Shown in pieces: positions 8,520 to 17,350 of a stretch of DNA of 64,000 bases; within the stretch, counting starts at the first letter, position 1; every line of letters begins with the position of its first letter. The notes below the pieces were generated by a model. The model did not search any database. It was given only the letters and a program-made list of their open reading frames with translations, and had not been told where the DNA came from. The position numbers and the translations under genes are program-made. This stretch comes from Planctomycetota bacterium. GTDB lineage: Bacteria > Planctomycetota > B15-G4. The stretch is from assembly GCA_029259695.1 (NCBI GenBank), contig JAJDEQ010000132.1, positions 1 to 64,000 on the forward strand. Direction: 5' to 3'.

Positions 8520-8610
8520 GGGCTCGTCGCCCCACCTGGACTCGTCGCCCTGCCTGGACTCACCACCCTGTCCGGACTCACCAACCCGTCTGGACTCATG
8601 ACCCCCGTCC
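8520..8610. repeat. Five imperfect 18-nt tandem repeats
   Basis: Consecutive units start at 8520, 8538, 8556, 8574 and 8592; a typical unit is GGACTCGTCGCCCTGCCT. The last unit has one extra base. The array fills the gap between the membrane sulfatase-like gene and the DUF885 gene and has no unique spacers, so it is not a CRISPR. Its role is unknown; such arrays are prone to copy-number change. Confidence 0.8.
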
Positions 8611-8680
8611 GGGCCACACTCGCCCGACCGAGCCGGGCCCGAGCGCCCGCCGCCTCTCCGCAACGACCTGCGAGTCCCCC

Positions 8681-10510
8681 ATGCCCCTTCGGCCTGCATT
8701 CGTCCTCTTCGCCATCCTGGCCCTGTGTGCCGCGAGTTGCTCCTCACTCGGCACGGACGGCAGCGGGACGCGCCCCGACGCCGACGCGGAACTGGCACAG
8801 TTCCTCCACGAAGCCGACGAAGCCTGGGTCGCTCGCAGCCCGAGCAGCGCCGCCTACCGCGGGCGCAAGGCGAACAACGACCGCTGGGACGACCTGTCCG
8901 AGGCCCACGCGGCGGAGGGCGAGGCGCTCGCGCAGCGACAGCTCGCCGAGTTGCACGCGCGTTTCGACCTGGACACGCTCGATACCCAGGACCGGCTCAG
9001 CTTCCGCCTGTTCGAGTACGACGCCGAGCGCCGTATCCGCGACTACCGCTGGCGCCACCACACCTACCCGCTCAACCATCATCGCGGCTGGCACACCAGC
9101 GTCCCGTCATTCCTGATGAACATGCACAGCGTGGACGACGTGAGCGATGCCGAGGCCTACATCAGCCGCCTGCACGGCGTCACGCCGCTGTTCGAGCAGC
9201 TCGTCCGGCAGCTCGAGGTGCGCCGCGACCTCGGCGTGATCCCACCGCGCTTCGTCTTCGCACGCGTGCGCGAAGCGAGCCGCAACGTGATCACCGGCGC
9301 TCCCTTCGATGACGGCTCGGAGAACGTGCTCTTGGCCGACTTCCGCGCCAAGGTCGATGCGCTCGACCTCCCGGACGCTCGCAAGGAGCGCCTGGTGGAG
9401 CGCGCAGCCGACGCGCTGGCGACATCGGTGGGCCCCGCCTACGAGCGCATGCTCGCCGCCTGGGACGAGCTCGAACTGTCCGCCACCGACGACGACGGCG
9501 CCTGGAAGTTCCCCGACGGCGAGGCGTACTACGCCTATCGCCTGGCGCTCATGACCACCACCGACCTCGATGCACGCCAGATCCACGAACTCGGCCTGGC
9601 GGAAGTGGATCGCATCCACGCCGAGATGCGGGCGATCATGGACGCCGTCGGCTTCGAGGGCGACCTGGCGGCCTTCTTCGACTTCATGCGCACCGACGAG
9701 CGCTTCTACTTCCCCAACAACGACGAGGGACGCCAGGCCTACCTGGATCGGGCCAACCAGGTCATCGCCGAGATCAGCGCGCGGCTCGACGAGCTGTTCA
9801 TCACCCTGCCCGATGCCGAACTCGAGGTGCGCCGGGTCGAACCCTATCGCGAACGCTCCGCCGGCAAGGCCTTCTACCAGAGCGGCTCGGCCGACGGTGA
9901 GCGCCCGGGTGTGTACTACGCGAACCTGTTCGATATGGGCGACATGCCCACCTATCAGCTGCGCGCGCTCGCCTATCACGAGGCGATCCCGGGCCACCAC
10001 ATGCAGAGCGCCATCAACCAGCAGCTCGACGACCTGCCCGCGTTCCGACGTTACACATGGTTCACCGCCCACGGCGAGGGCTGGGGCCTCTACAGTGAGT
10101 ACGTGCCGAAGGAGATCGGGTTGTACGCCGACCCGTACGAGGACTTCGGCCGGCTCGCGATGGAGCTGTGGCGCGCGTGCCGACTGGTGGTCGACACCGG
10201 CCTGCACGACGAGCGCTGGACCCGCCGGCAGGCCATCGACTACCTGCTGACCAACACGCCCAATCCGGAAGGAGACGCGATCAAGGCCATCGAGCGCTAC
10301 ATCGTGATGCCGGGTCAGGCGACGGCGTACATGGTCGGCAAGCTGCGCATCATGGAGCTGCGGGCCGAGGCCCGCGAACGTCTCGGGGACGCGTTCGACG
10401 TGCGTGCCTTCCACGAGGTGGTCATCGGCTACGGGAACGTCCCGCTGCAGGTGCTCGCCGAGAACGTCGACGCGTGGGTGCGGGGCGTGCAGCAAGGAGA
10501 GCGGTCGTGA
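8681..10510 (+). CDS. DUF885 family lipoprotein, putative zinc peptidase
   Basis: A 609-residue protein that matches the DUF885 family along its length. The N-terminus is a lipoprotein signal (LFAILALCAASCSS, candidate lipidated Cys20). The expected metal site is LAYHEAIPGHHMQ, with His433, Glu434 and His439, followed by AHGEGWGLYSEYVPKEIG, which is typical of the family. Members resemble M32-type or related metallopeptidases in fold, but substrates are generally unknown. It would act at the membrane outside the cytoplasm. Its stop overlaps the start of the following secreted protein gene by 4 nt, so the two are translated together. Confidence 0.88.
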   Translation: MPLRPAFVLFAILALCAASCSSLGTDGSGTRPDADAELAQFLHEADEAWVARSPSSAAYRGRKANNDRWDDLSEAHAAEGEALAQRQLAELHARFDLDTLDTQDRLSFRLFEYDAERRIRDYRWRHHTYPLNHHRGWHTSVPSFLMNMHSVDDVSDAEAYISRLHGVTPLFEQLVRQLEVRRDLGVIPPRFVFARVREASRNVITGAPFDDGSENVLLADFRAKVDALDLPDARKERLVERAADALATSVGPAYERMLAAWDELELSATDDDGAWKFPDGEAYYAYRLALMTTTDLDARQIHELGLAEVDRIHAEMRAIMDAVGFEGDLAAFFDFMRTDERFYFPNNDEGRQAYLDRANQVIAEISARLDELFITLPDAELEVRRVEPYRERSAGKAFYQSGSADGERPGVYYANLFDMGDMPTYQLRALAYHEAIPGHHMQSAINQQLDDLPAFRRYTWFTAHGEGWGLYSEYVPKEIGLYADPYEDFGRLAMELWRACRLVVDTGLHDERWTRRQAIDYLLTNTPNPEGDAIKAIERYIVMPGQATAYMVGKLRIMELRAEARERLGDAFDVRAFHEVVIGYGNVPLQVLAENVDAWVRGVQQGERS

Positions 10511-11883
10511 ACCATCATCGGCTACGTGTCAGCCCCACCGGCGGCAGCTCACCGAAGAGCTGCCGACCACGGCGGCTCGGACTCCTGCGTGCCTGGCGAA
10601 CGTCGCTGCTGCTGGGCCTGGTGTGCACGCTCGCGGGTCTCGCGCCGGCACAGGACCGGATCCTGTTCATCCAGGGCGGTTTCGGCACCGGGGGGTTCCT
10701 CGAGGGTGGCGCCAACGAGCAGCTCTCCGACATCTTCAGCATGTCGGTGGGCAACGGGAACCACGCCTACGGCGAGCTGGGCCTGTTGCTGCTGGCCGAG
10801 GGTTTCACGCTGCAGCAGCTCAACGAGGGACCGGTGATGCACAACACGCCGGTCGACCTCGCCGCCCTCGACCTGTCGACCTATCGCGTGATCGTATTCG
10901 GGAGCAACAACGCGCCCTACTCCGAAGCGGCCGCCGACCTGATCGCCGACTGGATCTGCCAGGGGGGCTCGGCGCTCTTCATCAGCGACGCCAACTGGGG
11001 CAGCGACTGGAGTGACGCTCCCAACTCCGACCAGACCTTCCTGGATCACTTCGACCTGATCATGAACCAGGACACCGGCCAGTACGGCCTCGAGCGCGCT
11101 GCGGGCGACTTCGTCGTGGGCGGTGTCGACCAGGGCGGACATCCGATCCTGGCCGGACCCGACGGACAACTCGGCACGACGGACGACGTGGACGTGTTCG
11201 ACGGCGAAGGTGTCTCACCGCTCACGGTGGTCGACCTGCTGCCGAACGTCGACCCGATCGTGCTGGCCGGCGCCGAGGGCAACATCCACGTGAACGACGC
11301 GGTGGGCAGCGGCTCCATGCGCCCGGCCACCGACGCGGACGGCGCCCTGGTCGTGCTCGAGTACGGCACCGGACGCATCGCCGGTCACTTCGACCGCAAC
11401 ACGTTCTTCAACCAGAACGGCGCGGGCACCGACCTCACCAACGGCGACAACGCCCAGTACGCGCGCAACCTGTTCAGCTGGCTCGCGGCGGCCCCCGGCG
11501 TGGCCTACGGCACGGGCTGCGCGGGCGCCGGCGGGTTCGTACCGCGCCTCGATCTGGTGGGCTGCCCGCGCGCCGGAGACGGCGTGCGACTGATCCTGGA
11601 GGACGGACCGGGAGGGGCCAGCGCGCTCCTGCTGTTCGGACTCACCGAAGGCAGCGCGCTGCTTCCCGCCGGCTGTCCGATCCTGATCGACCCGGTGCTC
11701 GACGGACTGCAACTCGTGCTGCCCCTCGGCGGCGTCGCGCCGGGCGAAGGCGGCTTCGACATCCCCGCCACGATCCCCGCGGACTTCCCCGTCGTGGACT
11801 TCACGCTGCAGGCGTTCATCCCCGGGGGCGGACCCGCGGGCCAGGTGATCACCACCAACGGTGTGCGCGTGCGCGTGTTCTGA
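10507..11883 (+). CDS. Secreted protein with amidotransferase-like fold and GC-rich C-terminal module
   Basis: A 458-residue exported protein starting at the GTG that overlaps the DUF885 stop (GTGA), with AGGAGA about 8 nt upstream. After a signal peptide ending near GLAPAQ, residues 60-330 look like a class I glutamine-amidotransferase or ThuA-like fold (DRILFIQGGFG, YRVIVFGSNNAPYSEAAADL, GGSALFISDANWG, TGRIAGHFDRNTFFNQNG), without a convincing catalytic Cys. From about residue 335 there is a different module starting YGTGCAGAGGFVPRL with several Cys, which resembles C-terminal modules of other planctomycete secreted proteins. The fold assignment is inference. Coupling to the peptidase suggests a joint extracellular role. 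Confidence 0.65.
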   Translation: MNHHRLRVSPTGGSSPKSCRPRRLGLLRAWRTSLLLGLVCTLAGLAPAQDRILFIQGGFGTGGFLEGGANEQLSDIFSMSVGNGNHAYGELGLLLLAEGFTLQQLNEGPVMHNTPVDLAALDLSTYRVIVFGSNNAPYSEAAADLIADWICQGGSALFISDANWGSDWSDAPNSDQTFLDHFDLIMNQDTGQYGLERAAGDFVVGGVDQGGHPILAGPDGQLGTTDDVDVFDGEGVSPLTVVDLLPNVDPIVLAGAEGNIHVNDAVGSGSMRPATDADGALVVLEYGTGRIAGHFDRNTFFNQNGAGTDLTNGDNAQYARNLFSWLAAAPGVAYGTGCAGAGGFVPRLDLVGCPRAGDGVRLILEDGPGGASALLLFGLTEGSALLPAGCPILIDPVLDGLQLVLPLGGVAPGEGGFDIPATIPADFPVVDFTLQAFIPGGGPAGQVITTNGVRVRVF

Positions 11884-11885
11884 GC

Positions 11886-11930
11886 GTCCGCCGCGTCGCC
11901 GGCACGAGGCCCGGCGCCCGAGCGGCGGCG
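11886..11930. terminator. Candidate bidirectional terminator
   Basis: CGCCGC near 11889 pairs with GCGGCG near 11922-11929, and inside them GCCGG (11898-11902) pairs with CCGGC (11911-11915), giving a long GC-rich hairpin. It sits between two convergent genes. There is no T-tract. Confidence 0.4.
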
Positions 11931-11934
11931 CACG

Positions 11935-12108
11935 TCACTCGGCCGCCAGCAGGCGCTCCAGCTCCTCGATCACCTTGGCCAGCTCCTGTTCGAGCTTGGG
12001 GATCTCGGCCGGGTCGTCGGTGAACTTGCGCACCACCGCAAGCTGCTTGCGCAGGTTCTCGCGCTTGCCCTTCAGGACCGCGACACGCTTCTTCGCCTTG
12101 CGATCCAC
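11935..12108 (-). CDS. 57-residue charged coiled-coil protein
   Basis: A short gene with GTG at 12108 and TGA at 11935-11937. The protein begins MDRKAKKRVAVLKGKREN and ends EELERLLAAE. It is very rich in Lys, Glu and Leu with heptad-like spacing, and carries a short break at FTDDPAEIP, so two helices forming a coiled coil are expected. It has no signal peptide. The start lies 2 nt after the stop of the upstream lipoprotein gene, so it is translationally coupled to it; that protein is also helical and of similar character. Function unknown. Codon use matches the neighbours and the reading frame is clean, which supports a real gene. Confidence 0.65.
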   Translation of the reverse strand: MDRKAKKRVAVLKGKRENLRKQLAVVRKFTDDPAEIPKLEQELAKVIEELERLLAAE

Positions 12109-12110
12109 GC

Positions 12111-12524
12111 TCAGTCTCGCATCAGCTCGCGCAGACGCTCCGTCACGTCCTGCAGCTCGTCGCGCAGCTTCGGGTCGGAGGTGATGCGCGTCAGCTCGCC
12201 CTGGACCTTCATGCCCGCGGCCATGAAGTCGCCCGTCTTCTCGGCGAAGCCCTCGGCCAGCGCATCCAGGTCCAGCTTGCCTTCCGCGGCGAGCTTCTTG
12301 GCCAGCTTCTCGCTGCGATGACGCAGATCCTTGAGCTGCTCGGCCACGGCGACCATCTTGGCCTTGGCGGCCTCGGCCGAGTCGGAGTCCTTGATCTCGG
12401 CCAGCATGTTGCCCAGGTCCTTGTAGGCGTCGAGCGTCTGCTGCTGGAGCGACTCGACCGTCTCCCCACCGCAGGCGAAGAGGGTTGCGCCCAGAAGCGC
12501 GGCCAGTGCAAACGTCCTGATCAT
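12111..12524 (-). CDS. Small helical lipoprotein
   Basis: A 137-residue protein. ATG 12524 is preceded by GAAGGAGAGACG, a strong ribosome binding site. The N-terminus MIRTFALAALLGATLFACGG is a classical lipoprotein signal with a lipobox LFAC. The rest is almost all helix-forming, Lys/Glu/Ala/Leu-rich, with likely coiled-coil from about residue 25 to the end. It is probably anchored in a membrane and faces the periplasm. It forms a coupled pair with the 57-residue coiled-coil gene downstream. I do not recognise a family; a structural or regulatory role in the envelope is a guess. Confidence 0.75.
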   Translation of the reverse strand: MIRTFALAALLGATLFACGGETVESLQQQTLDAYKDLGNMLAEIKDSDSAEAAKAKMVAVAEQLKDLRHRSEKLAKKLAAEGKLDLDALAEGFAEKTGDFMAAGMKVQGELTRITSDPKLRDELQDVTERLRELMRD

Positions 12525-12613
12525 CGTCTCTCCTTCGTGGTCACAGCCCGCACGCCCCGCCTTCGCTGTCGGGGACATGGTAACGCTCACCGGCCACCCG
12601 GCTCCGGTTCGCC

Positions 12614-15445
12614 TCAGGGAGCGGCGCTCTGGGGGTTGACGACCAGCACCGAGGCCCGCTCCGGGTCCAGGTACGCGGCGGTGAGCTTGCTCAGCTCCTC
12701 GGCCGAGAGATGGTTGTAGAACTCCTCCACGCTGCGCATGTCGTCGAGCGTGGCCGGGTTGGTCTGGGCGTCGCGCAACACGCTGAGCCACCAGCCGTTG
12801 CTGCGCTTGGCGTCGCGCAACTTGGCGATGACCGGTTCGGCCAGGCGCGTCACCTCTTCCTGGGTCACGCCGTTCTGCTCGAGGTCGCGGGCGACCTCGA
12901 GGCAGGCCTCCACCAGACGCTCGACCTTGTCCGGATCGGCGTTGGCCTGCATCTGGAGCATGCCCACCCCCTCGAAGGTCTGGTTGGCGCTCGAGCCGGC
13001 GCGGGGCGAGTAGGAATCACCCAGCCGCTCGCGCACCTCGATGCGCAGGCGGTCGCTGACGATGTCACCCAGGAAGCCGAGGTTGCGACGGCGCGTGCTC
13101 TCGAGCCCATCCGTGGTGGGGAACCCGATGAACACGAGCGACTTGGGGATCTGGGTCTCGACGCTGCGCTCCATGCGCAGGCCCGTCTTCGGTGACCCCA
13201 CCTGCCGGCGCTCGGCGTGCCGCTCGACCGCCCGCCGAGGCGCGAGCGCACCGAAGGTCCGCGCGGCCGCTTCCCGCACCTGCTCCACGTCGAGGTCGCC
13301 CACCACCGTCACCTCGAGCGGGCCGTCGGTCAGGCTGGGTGTGAGCCACTCGCGGATGGCGTCCATCTGCACCGGTTCCACGTCTTCCATGCGCGGCAGC
13401 TGGGCGAAGCGCATGTCACCCGAGAACAGGGCCGGCAGGAACTCGAGCAGCAGCGGGCCGTCGGGCTGGTGAGCGAGCTGGTCGAAGATCAGCGGCAGAC
13501 GCTCCTTGATCTCGCGCAGCCCGTCATCGCGCCAACCGGGATCGTTGATGTAGGCGCACATCAGCTCGAACTGCATCAGCAGGTCTTCCGAGGTCGTGGC
13601 GCCGCCCAGCGTGAAGGCGTCCTCGCTCATGCCGAAGGTCACGCCCACCTGCTTGCCGGCCGTGAGCCGGCGCAGTTCGTCCTCGGTGTGTTCGCCGAGC
13701 CCGCCGAGGTTGAAGGCCGTGTTGGCCGCCCAGCCCACGGCGAAGTCGTCCTTGTCGAGCGTCAGCAGGCCCTCGGCCAGGCGCGAGGTGACCAGGATCT
13801 GCCGCTCGCGGAAGTCGGTGCGCTTCACGTTGAGCCGCACGCCGTTCTCGAAGCTGAACATGTGCAGGTCGAGATCGTCGACGTGCTCCTCGTCCGTCAC
13901 CGTGCCTGCGGCGTCGGCCTCGGAGGCGTACGCGAAGGTCTGCACCGCGATGAGTTCGCCCCGCTCCACCTCGCGTTCCGAGAGTTCGCGGTACGCGCCG
14001 GCGAGGACCTCGACCGCATCGTCGCCGAGGGTGTGGGCGCCGCTGATGTAGACGTTGAGGACGCCCTCGCTCCAGCCTTCGACGAAGGCCGCGTGACAGG
14101 CCTCGACGGTCAGCCCCTCGATCGCCGGGCGGGCGATCGCGCGCTCGGTCTCGGCGTTCGTCGGCACGACCCGGTTCTCCGTCGCCGCGAGCAGCTCGGC
14201 CAGGATCCCGGCGCTGTGCCGGGTGGCCTCCCGCTCCACGGCCTCGTCGAGACCGCGCAGCGCGTCGGCGCGCAACTCGTCCAGTTCGGCCTCCTGGAAG
14301 CCGTACTCCAGGGCGCGCCGCAGCTCGGCTTCGGCCGCCGCCAGCGCCTCGCGCCACTTCTCGGGCTCGCACGACACCGACATCGACTCGCCCCGGTAGA
14401 CCTGCAGGCCACCGGCTCCGGCCACTCCGGCGCCGAGGAAGGCCGTGCCCGCCTTGCGGGACAGTTCGCTGTAGCGCAGGTTGAGCATCGAACGGGCGAA
14501 GGCCAGGGGCAGGTCCTCGACGCGCTCGGCGGCGGTGTCGGGCTCCTCTTCCCAGGGCAGCAGACGCTCGACGTTGATCGAGACCTGCGGGATCTCCGGC
14601 TCGTGGATCGCGAAGAAGCGTTCTTCGAGCGCACCTGCGCCGCGCGACGGCTCCTCGCCCAGCGCTCGTTCCGGGCGCTCCATGCCGGCGAAGTATTCGA
14701 CGATCAGACCCGTGGGATCGAACTCTCCCAGGTCCCCCACCACGACCAGGGTCATGTTGTCGGGCCGGTACCAGCGCTCGTAGAACGCGCGCACGCTCTC
14801 CGCGGTGAACGCGTCGCGCACCTGCTTGCGCCCGATGGGCATGCGCTCGGGATAGCGCGTCTCGGCGTACTGCTCGTCGAGCAGGCGCATGAAGACGCGG
14901 TAACCGGCCGAGTCACGCTCGCGCTCCTCGGCGTCGATCACACCCTTCTCGGCCTGCACTTCCTCGGCTTCGAGCAGCAAGCCGTCGGCGTAGTCGCGCA
15001 TGATCTGGAAACCGTCGCGCAGCAGCTCCTCTTCGGAGGTCGGCAGATCGAGTTCGTAGACGGTCTCCGAGAAGCCCGTGTGCGCATTCGTGTCCGCGCC
15101 GAAGGACATGCCGTGCCGCTGGAACCACTCGACCAACGTGCCCGCGGCGAAGTGCTCGCTGCCGTTGAAGGCCATGTGCTCCAGGAAGTGAGCGATGCCC
15201 TGCTCGGTGTCCTTCTCGCTCATGGACCCGGTGTTGACGTGCAGTCGCACGTAGCAACGGTGCTGCGGCTCACCGTTGTCCACCCACGCGTAGCGCAGGC
15301 CGTTGTCCAGGTGGCCGAAGTGGATACGCGAGTCGACCGACAGGTCGGAGGACTCGTGCTCCCAGGCCCGGACGGCCGTCTGGGCCGTCGCCGGAGCGAA
15401 CGTGGAGAGCAGGGCGAGTGCGGCAAGGGCGCGGAGCGTGTGCAT
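12614..15445 (-). CDS. Secreted M16 family (pitrilysin-type) zinc peptidase
   Basis: A 943-residue exported protease. ATG 15445 gives the signal peptide MHTLRALAALALLSTFAPA, cleaved near TAQ. The inverted zinc motif HxxEH is His86-Phe-Leu-Glu89-His90 within IAHFLEHMAFNG, and Glu166 lies 76 residues after the second His, as the family requires. A second M16C domain follows, and another M16-like pair of domains occupies the C-terminal half without a second active motif, giving the usual four-domain clamshell. It would cut unfolded or small peptides outside the cytoplasm. It stands alone on the minus strand, with the coiled-coil lipoprotein operon downstream. Confidence 0.92.
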   Translation of the reverse strand: MHTLRALAALALLSTFAPATAQTAVRAWEHESSDLSVDSRIHFGHLDNGLRYAWVDNGEPQHRCYVRLHVNTGSMSEKDTEQGIAHFLEHMAFNGSEHFAAGTLVEWFQRHGMSFGADTNAHTGFSETVYELDLPTSEEELLRDGFQIMRDYADGLLLEAEEVQAEKGVIDAEERERDSAGYRVFMRLLDEQYAETRYPERMPIGRKQVRDAFTAESVRAFYERWYRPDNMTLVVVGDLGEFDPTGLIVEYFAGMERPERALGEEPSRGAGALEERFFAIHEPEIPQVSINVERLLPWEEEPDTAAERVEDLPLAFARSMLNLRYSELSRKAGTAFLGAGVAGAGGLQVYRGESMSVSCEPEKWREALAAAEAELRRALEYGFQEAELDELRADALRGLDEAVEREATRHSAGILAELLAATENRVVPTNAETERAIARPAIEGLTVEACHAAFVEGWSEGVLNVYISGAHTLGDDAVEVLAGAYRELSEREVERGELIAVQTFAYASEADAAGTVTDEEHVDDLDLHMFSFENGVRLNVKRTDFRERQILVTSRLAEGLLTLDKDDFAVGWAANTAFNLGGLGEHTEDELRRLTAGKQVGVTFGMSEDAFTLGGATTSEDLLMQFELMCAYINDPGWRDDGLREIKERLPLIFDQLAHQPDGPLLLEFLPALFSGDMRFAQLPRMEDVEPVQMDAIREWLTPSLTDGPLEVTVVGDLDVEQVREAAARTFGALAPRRAVERHAERRQVGSPKTGLRMERSVETQIPKSLVFIGFPTTDGLESTRRRNLGFLGDIVSDRLRIEVRERLGDSYSPRAGSSANQTFEGVGMLQMQANADPDKVERLVEACLEVARDLEQNGVTQEEVTRLAEPVIAKLRDAKRSNGWWLSVLRDAQTNPATLDDMRSVEEFYNHLSAEELSKLTAAYLDPERASVLVVNPQSAAP

Positions 15446-15555
15446 GATCGGGATCTCGAACGCGACGATGGAAGCCACCGATCCTATCCGGCGCCCGCCC
15501 GGACCGCGACCAACACCCCGGTCAGAGCCTGTGGCAGGCCCGTGACAGCCCCGCT

Positions 15556-17202
15556 TCAGCGCCTTGTCGCCAGCAGGATCGCCTCCTCCCCGCCGGCCAG
15601 GCTGGCCCGGAAGGCGATCCCGTCCCCGAGGTTGAGCGCCCCAGGCTTGCCGTCGTGGGACGCGGCGCCGCCGGTCGTGACCAGCAGGTGCAGGTTGGTG
15701 ATCGAGAGCCCGCCCGGCGTGTCCGACTCGTCCAGGACCGCGAACACGCCGCCGTCGGCGAGGAAGTACACGCCCTCGTCACCGCTGCCCCCGGAGTAGC
15801 GACCCGTCAGTGCCACGTGCCCCGCAGCGTTCACGCTCGGGCTGCCGAACGCGAAGAAGCTCGCCCCGACCTGCCCGGGCACGACGTCACCCAACTCGAT
15901 CAGGTTCGCCAGTCCCCCGGTCCCCGCCAGGAACAGACCGGCGTTGCTGCCCCCCGGGCCGAAGCTGGCGCTGAAGACCACGTCACCGGGAGCGTTGATC
16001 ACCGGGAAACCGAAGGCGTTGAAGTCCTGCGACGGGTGGCCCGGTACGGGGTGGCTGCCCGAGTCGTCGACCACCACCTCGAGCGGGGCGAAGCCGTCAC
16101 CGCGATAGAGACCGTCGTTGCCGAGCCCCCCGCTGTACGTGCCGTGGAACGCCACGTCCCCCGTCGCGTTCATCGAGACGAAGCCGTCGAGCGTGGAGAA
16201 GGCCGTCCCGAGGGCTTGCCCGGGCGGGCGCACGCGACCGTCCGCGAGGCGCCGCAATTGCCCGGAAGCCCGTTCGTAGCGATACACGCCGTGCCCTCCC
16301 AACCCGCCGCTGTACTGCGCGTGAAAGGCCACGTCGCCCGACGCGTTCATGCTCGCGAACGAATCGAAGTCGGAGAAGCTCGCGCTCGGTCCCTGGCCCG
16401 GGGGTGTCTGCGTCTCATCGGCGACACGCACGAGTGAGCCGCCGGGCAGGCCGAGGTACAGACCCTGCCGGTCGGTGAAGGACGCGTCCGACCAATGGGC
16501 CACGGTTGCCGCATGGCCGCTGTCGGCGAGCAGTGGCAACACACCCGCGCCCATGGGGAACGTGTTGAAGCCCATGGCGGTGGGTTGGCCCGGCACCGGT
16601 TGCAACGGGTTGTCGTCGAACACGAGCCGGACGCTCGCGCCGTCGTGCACGTAGAGCCCCTGGCTGTTGTCGCCGAACGAGAAGTTGCCGCGGAAGGCCG
16701 CGTGCCCCTGGGCGTTGAGGGTCGGCAGGCTGAACGACGTCCAGCTGCTCGCCCCGCTCTGCCCCGGTGGCGAGAAGTCGAAGCTGTCGTCCACCAGCCG
16801 CACGAGCGTGCCGCCCGGCGCGTCGAACAGGTACAGACCTTCGTTGCCGGAGAGCGGCCCGTCGAAGTTGCCCTTGAAGACGACGCGGCCTGCGTCGTCG
16901 ACGGCGGGATCACTGAAGCTCGTGAACACCTCTCCCGGGCGCTCGGGCGGCTCGTCGCCGGAGCGCGCCACGACGACGACGTCGAAGCTGGGCGCCGAGG
17001 GAACGTCCGGACGCACGATGAACGGCAACGGACCGCCGAACTCGGGACGCACGTGGTCGACTCCGGACAGTGTCCCGGGACTCACCTGGGCCGCGTTCAC
17101 ACGCGTCATCGAAAGCGCCACGAAGAGCGCCGCAAGGCACACTGTGGTTCGAGTGAGCCGGCGATCGGGCCGGGACGAGATCGGATCGGGGTGCACACAC
17201 AA
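15556..17202 (-). CDS. Secreted NxxGxxxF tandem-repeat protein
   Basis: A 548-residue exported protein. The TTG at 17202 has GAGGAGG 8 nt upstream and gives a signal peptide ending MTRVNAAQ; a GTG at 17196 is an alternative. The body is a series of repeats about 60-70 residues long, each with NAxGxVAF followed by a Gly-rich strand and GLYxxDG, for example NASGDVAFHAQYSGGLG and NATGDVAFHGTYSGGLG. This matches the NxxGxxxF tandem repeat (choice-of-anchor) proteins seen in bacteria with complex envelopes, and a beta-propeller is likely. No enzyme motif is visible. It is divergent from the secreted protein pair beginning at 17351. Confidence 0.75.
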   Translation of the reverse strand: MCVHPDPISSRPDRRLTRTTVCLAALFVALSMTRVNAAQVSPGTLSGVDHVRPEFGGPLPFIVRPDVPSAPSFDVVVVARSGDEPPERPGEVFTSFSDPAVDDAGRVVFKGNFDGPLSGNEGLYLFDAPGGTLVRLVDDSFDFSPPGQSGASSWTSFSLPTLNAQGHAAFRGNFSFGDNSQGLYVHDGASVRLVFDDNPLQPVPGQPTAMGFNTFPMGAGVLPLLADSGHAATVAHWSDASFTDRQGLYLGLPGGSLVRVADETQTPPGQGPSASFSDFDSFASMNASGDVAFHAQYSGGLGGHGVYRYERASGQLRRLADGRVRPPGQALGTAFSTLDGFVSMNATGDVAFHGTYSGGLGNDGLYRGDGFAPLEVVVDDSGSHPVPGHPSQDFNAFGFPVINAPGDVVFSASFGPGGSNAGLFLAGTGGLANLIELGDVVPGQVGASFFAFGSPSVNAAGHVALTGRYSGGSGDEGVYFLADGGVFAVLDESDTPGGLSITNLHLLVTTGGAASHDGKPGALNLGDGIAFRASLAGGEEAILLATRR

Positions 17203-17350
17203 GCGACCATCCTCCTCGAGTCCACCAGGGCACACCGACTGCACGCGGCGAGCAGCATCCGAATATGCTGCCACGTCCGATCCCGGACCGGGTCGGTGTT
17301 CGCTTTCGTTGCGCCCTCGAGCGCACGTCACCAGTCGACCGGGAGTCTTC

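Noticed and set aside
5828..8617. 929-codon open frame on the minus strand
   Set aside because: It lies entirely opposite two convincing sulfatase-superfamily genes, has no start signal and encodes a low-complexity sequence typical of the antisense of GC-rich genes.
13217..15799. 860-codon open frame on the plus strand
   Set aside because: Antisense to the M16 peptidase, which has all catalytic residues; the frame has no recognisable fold.
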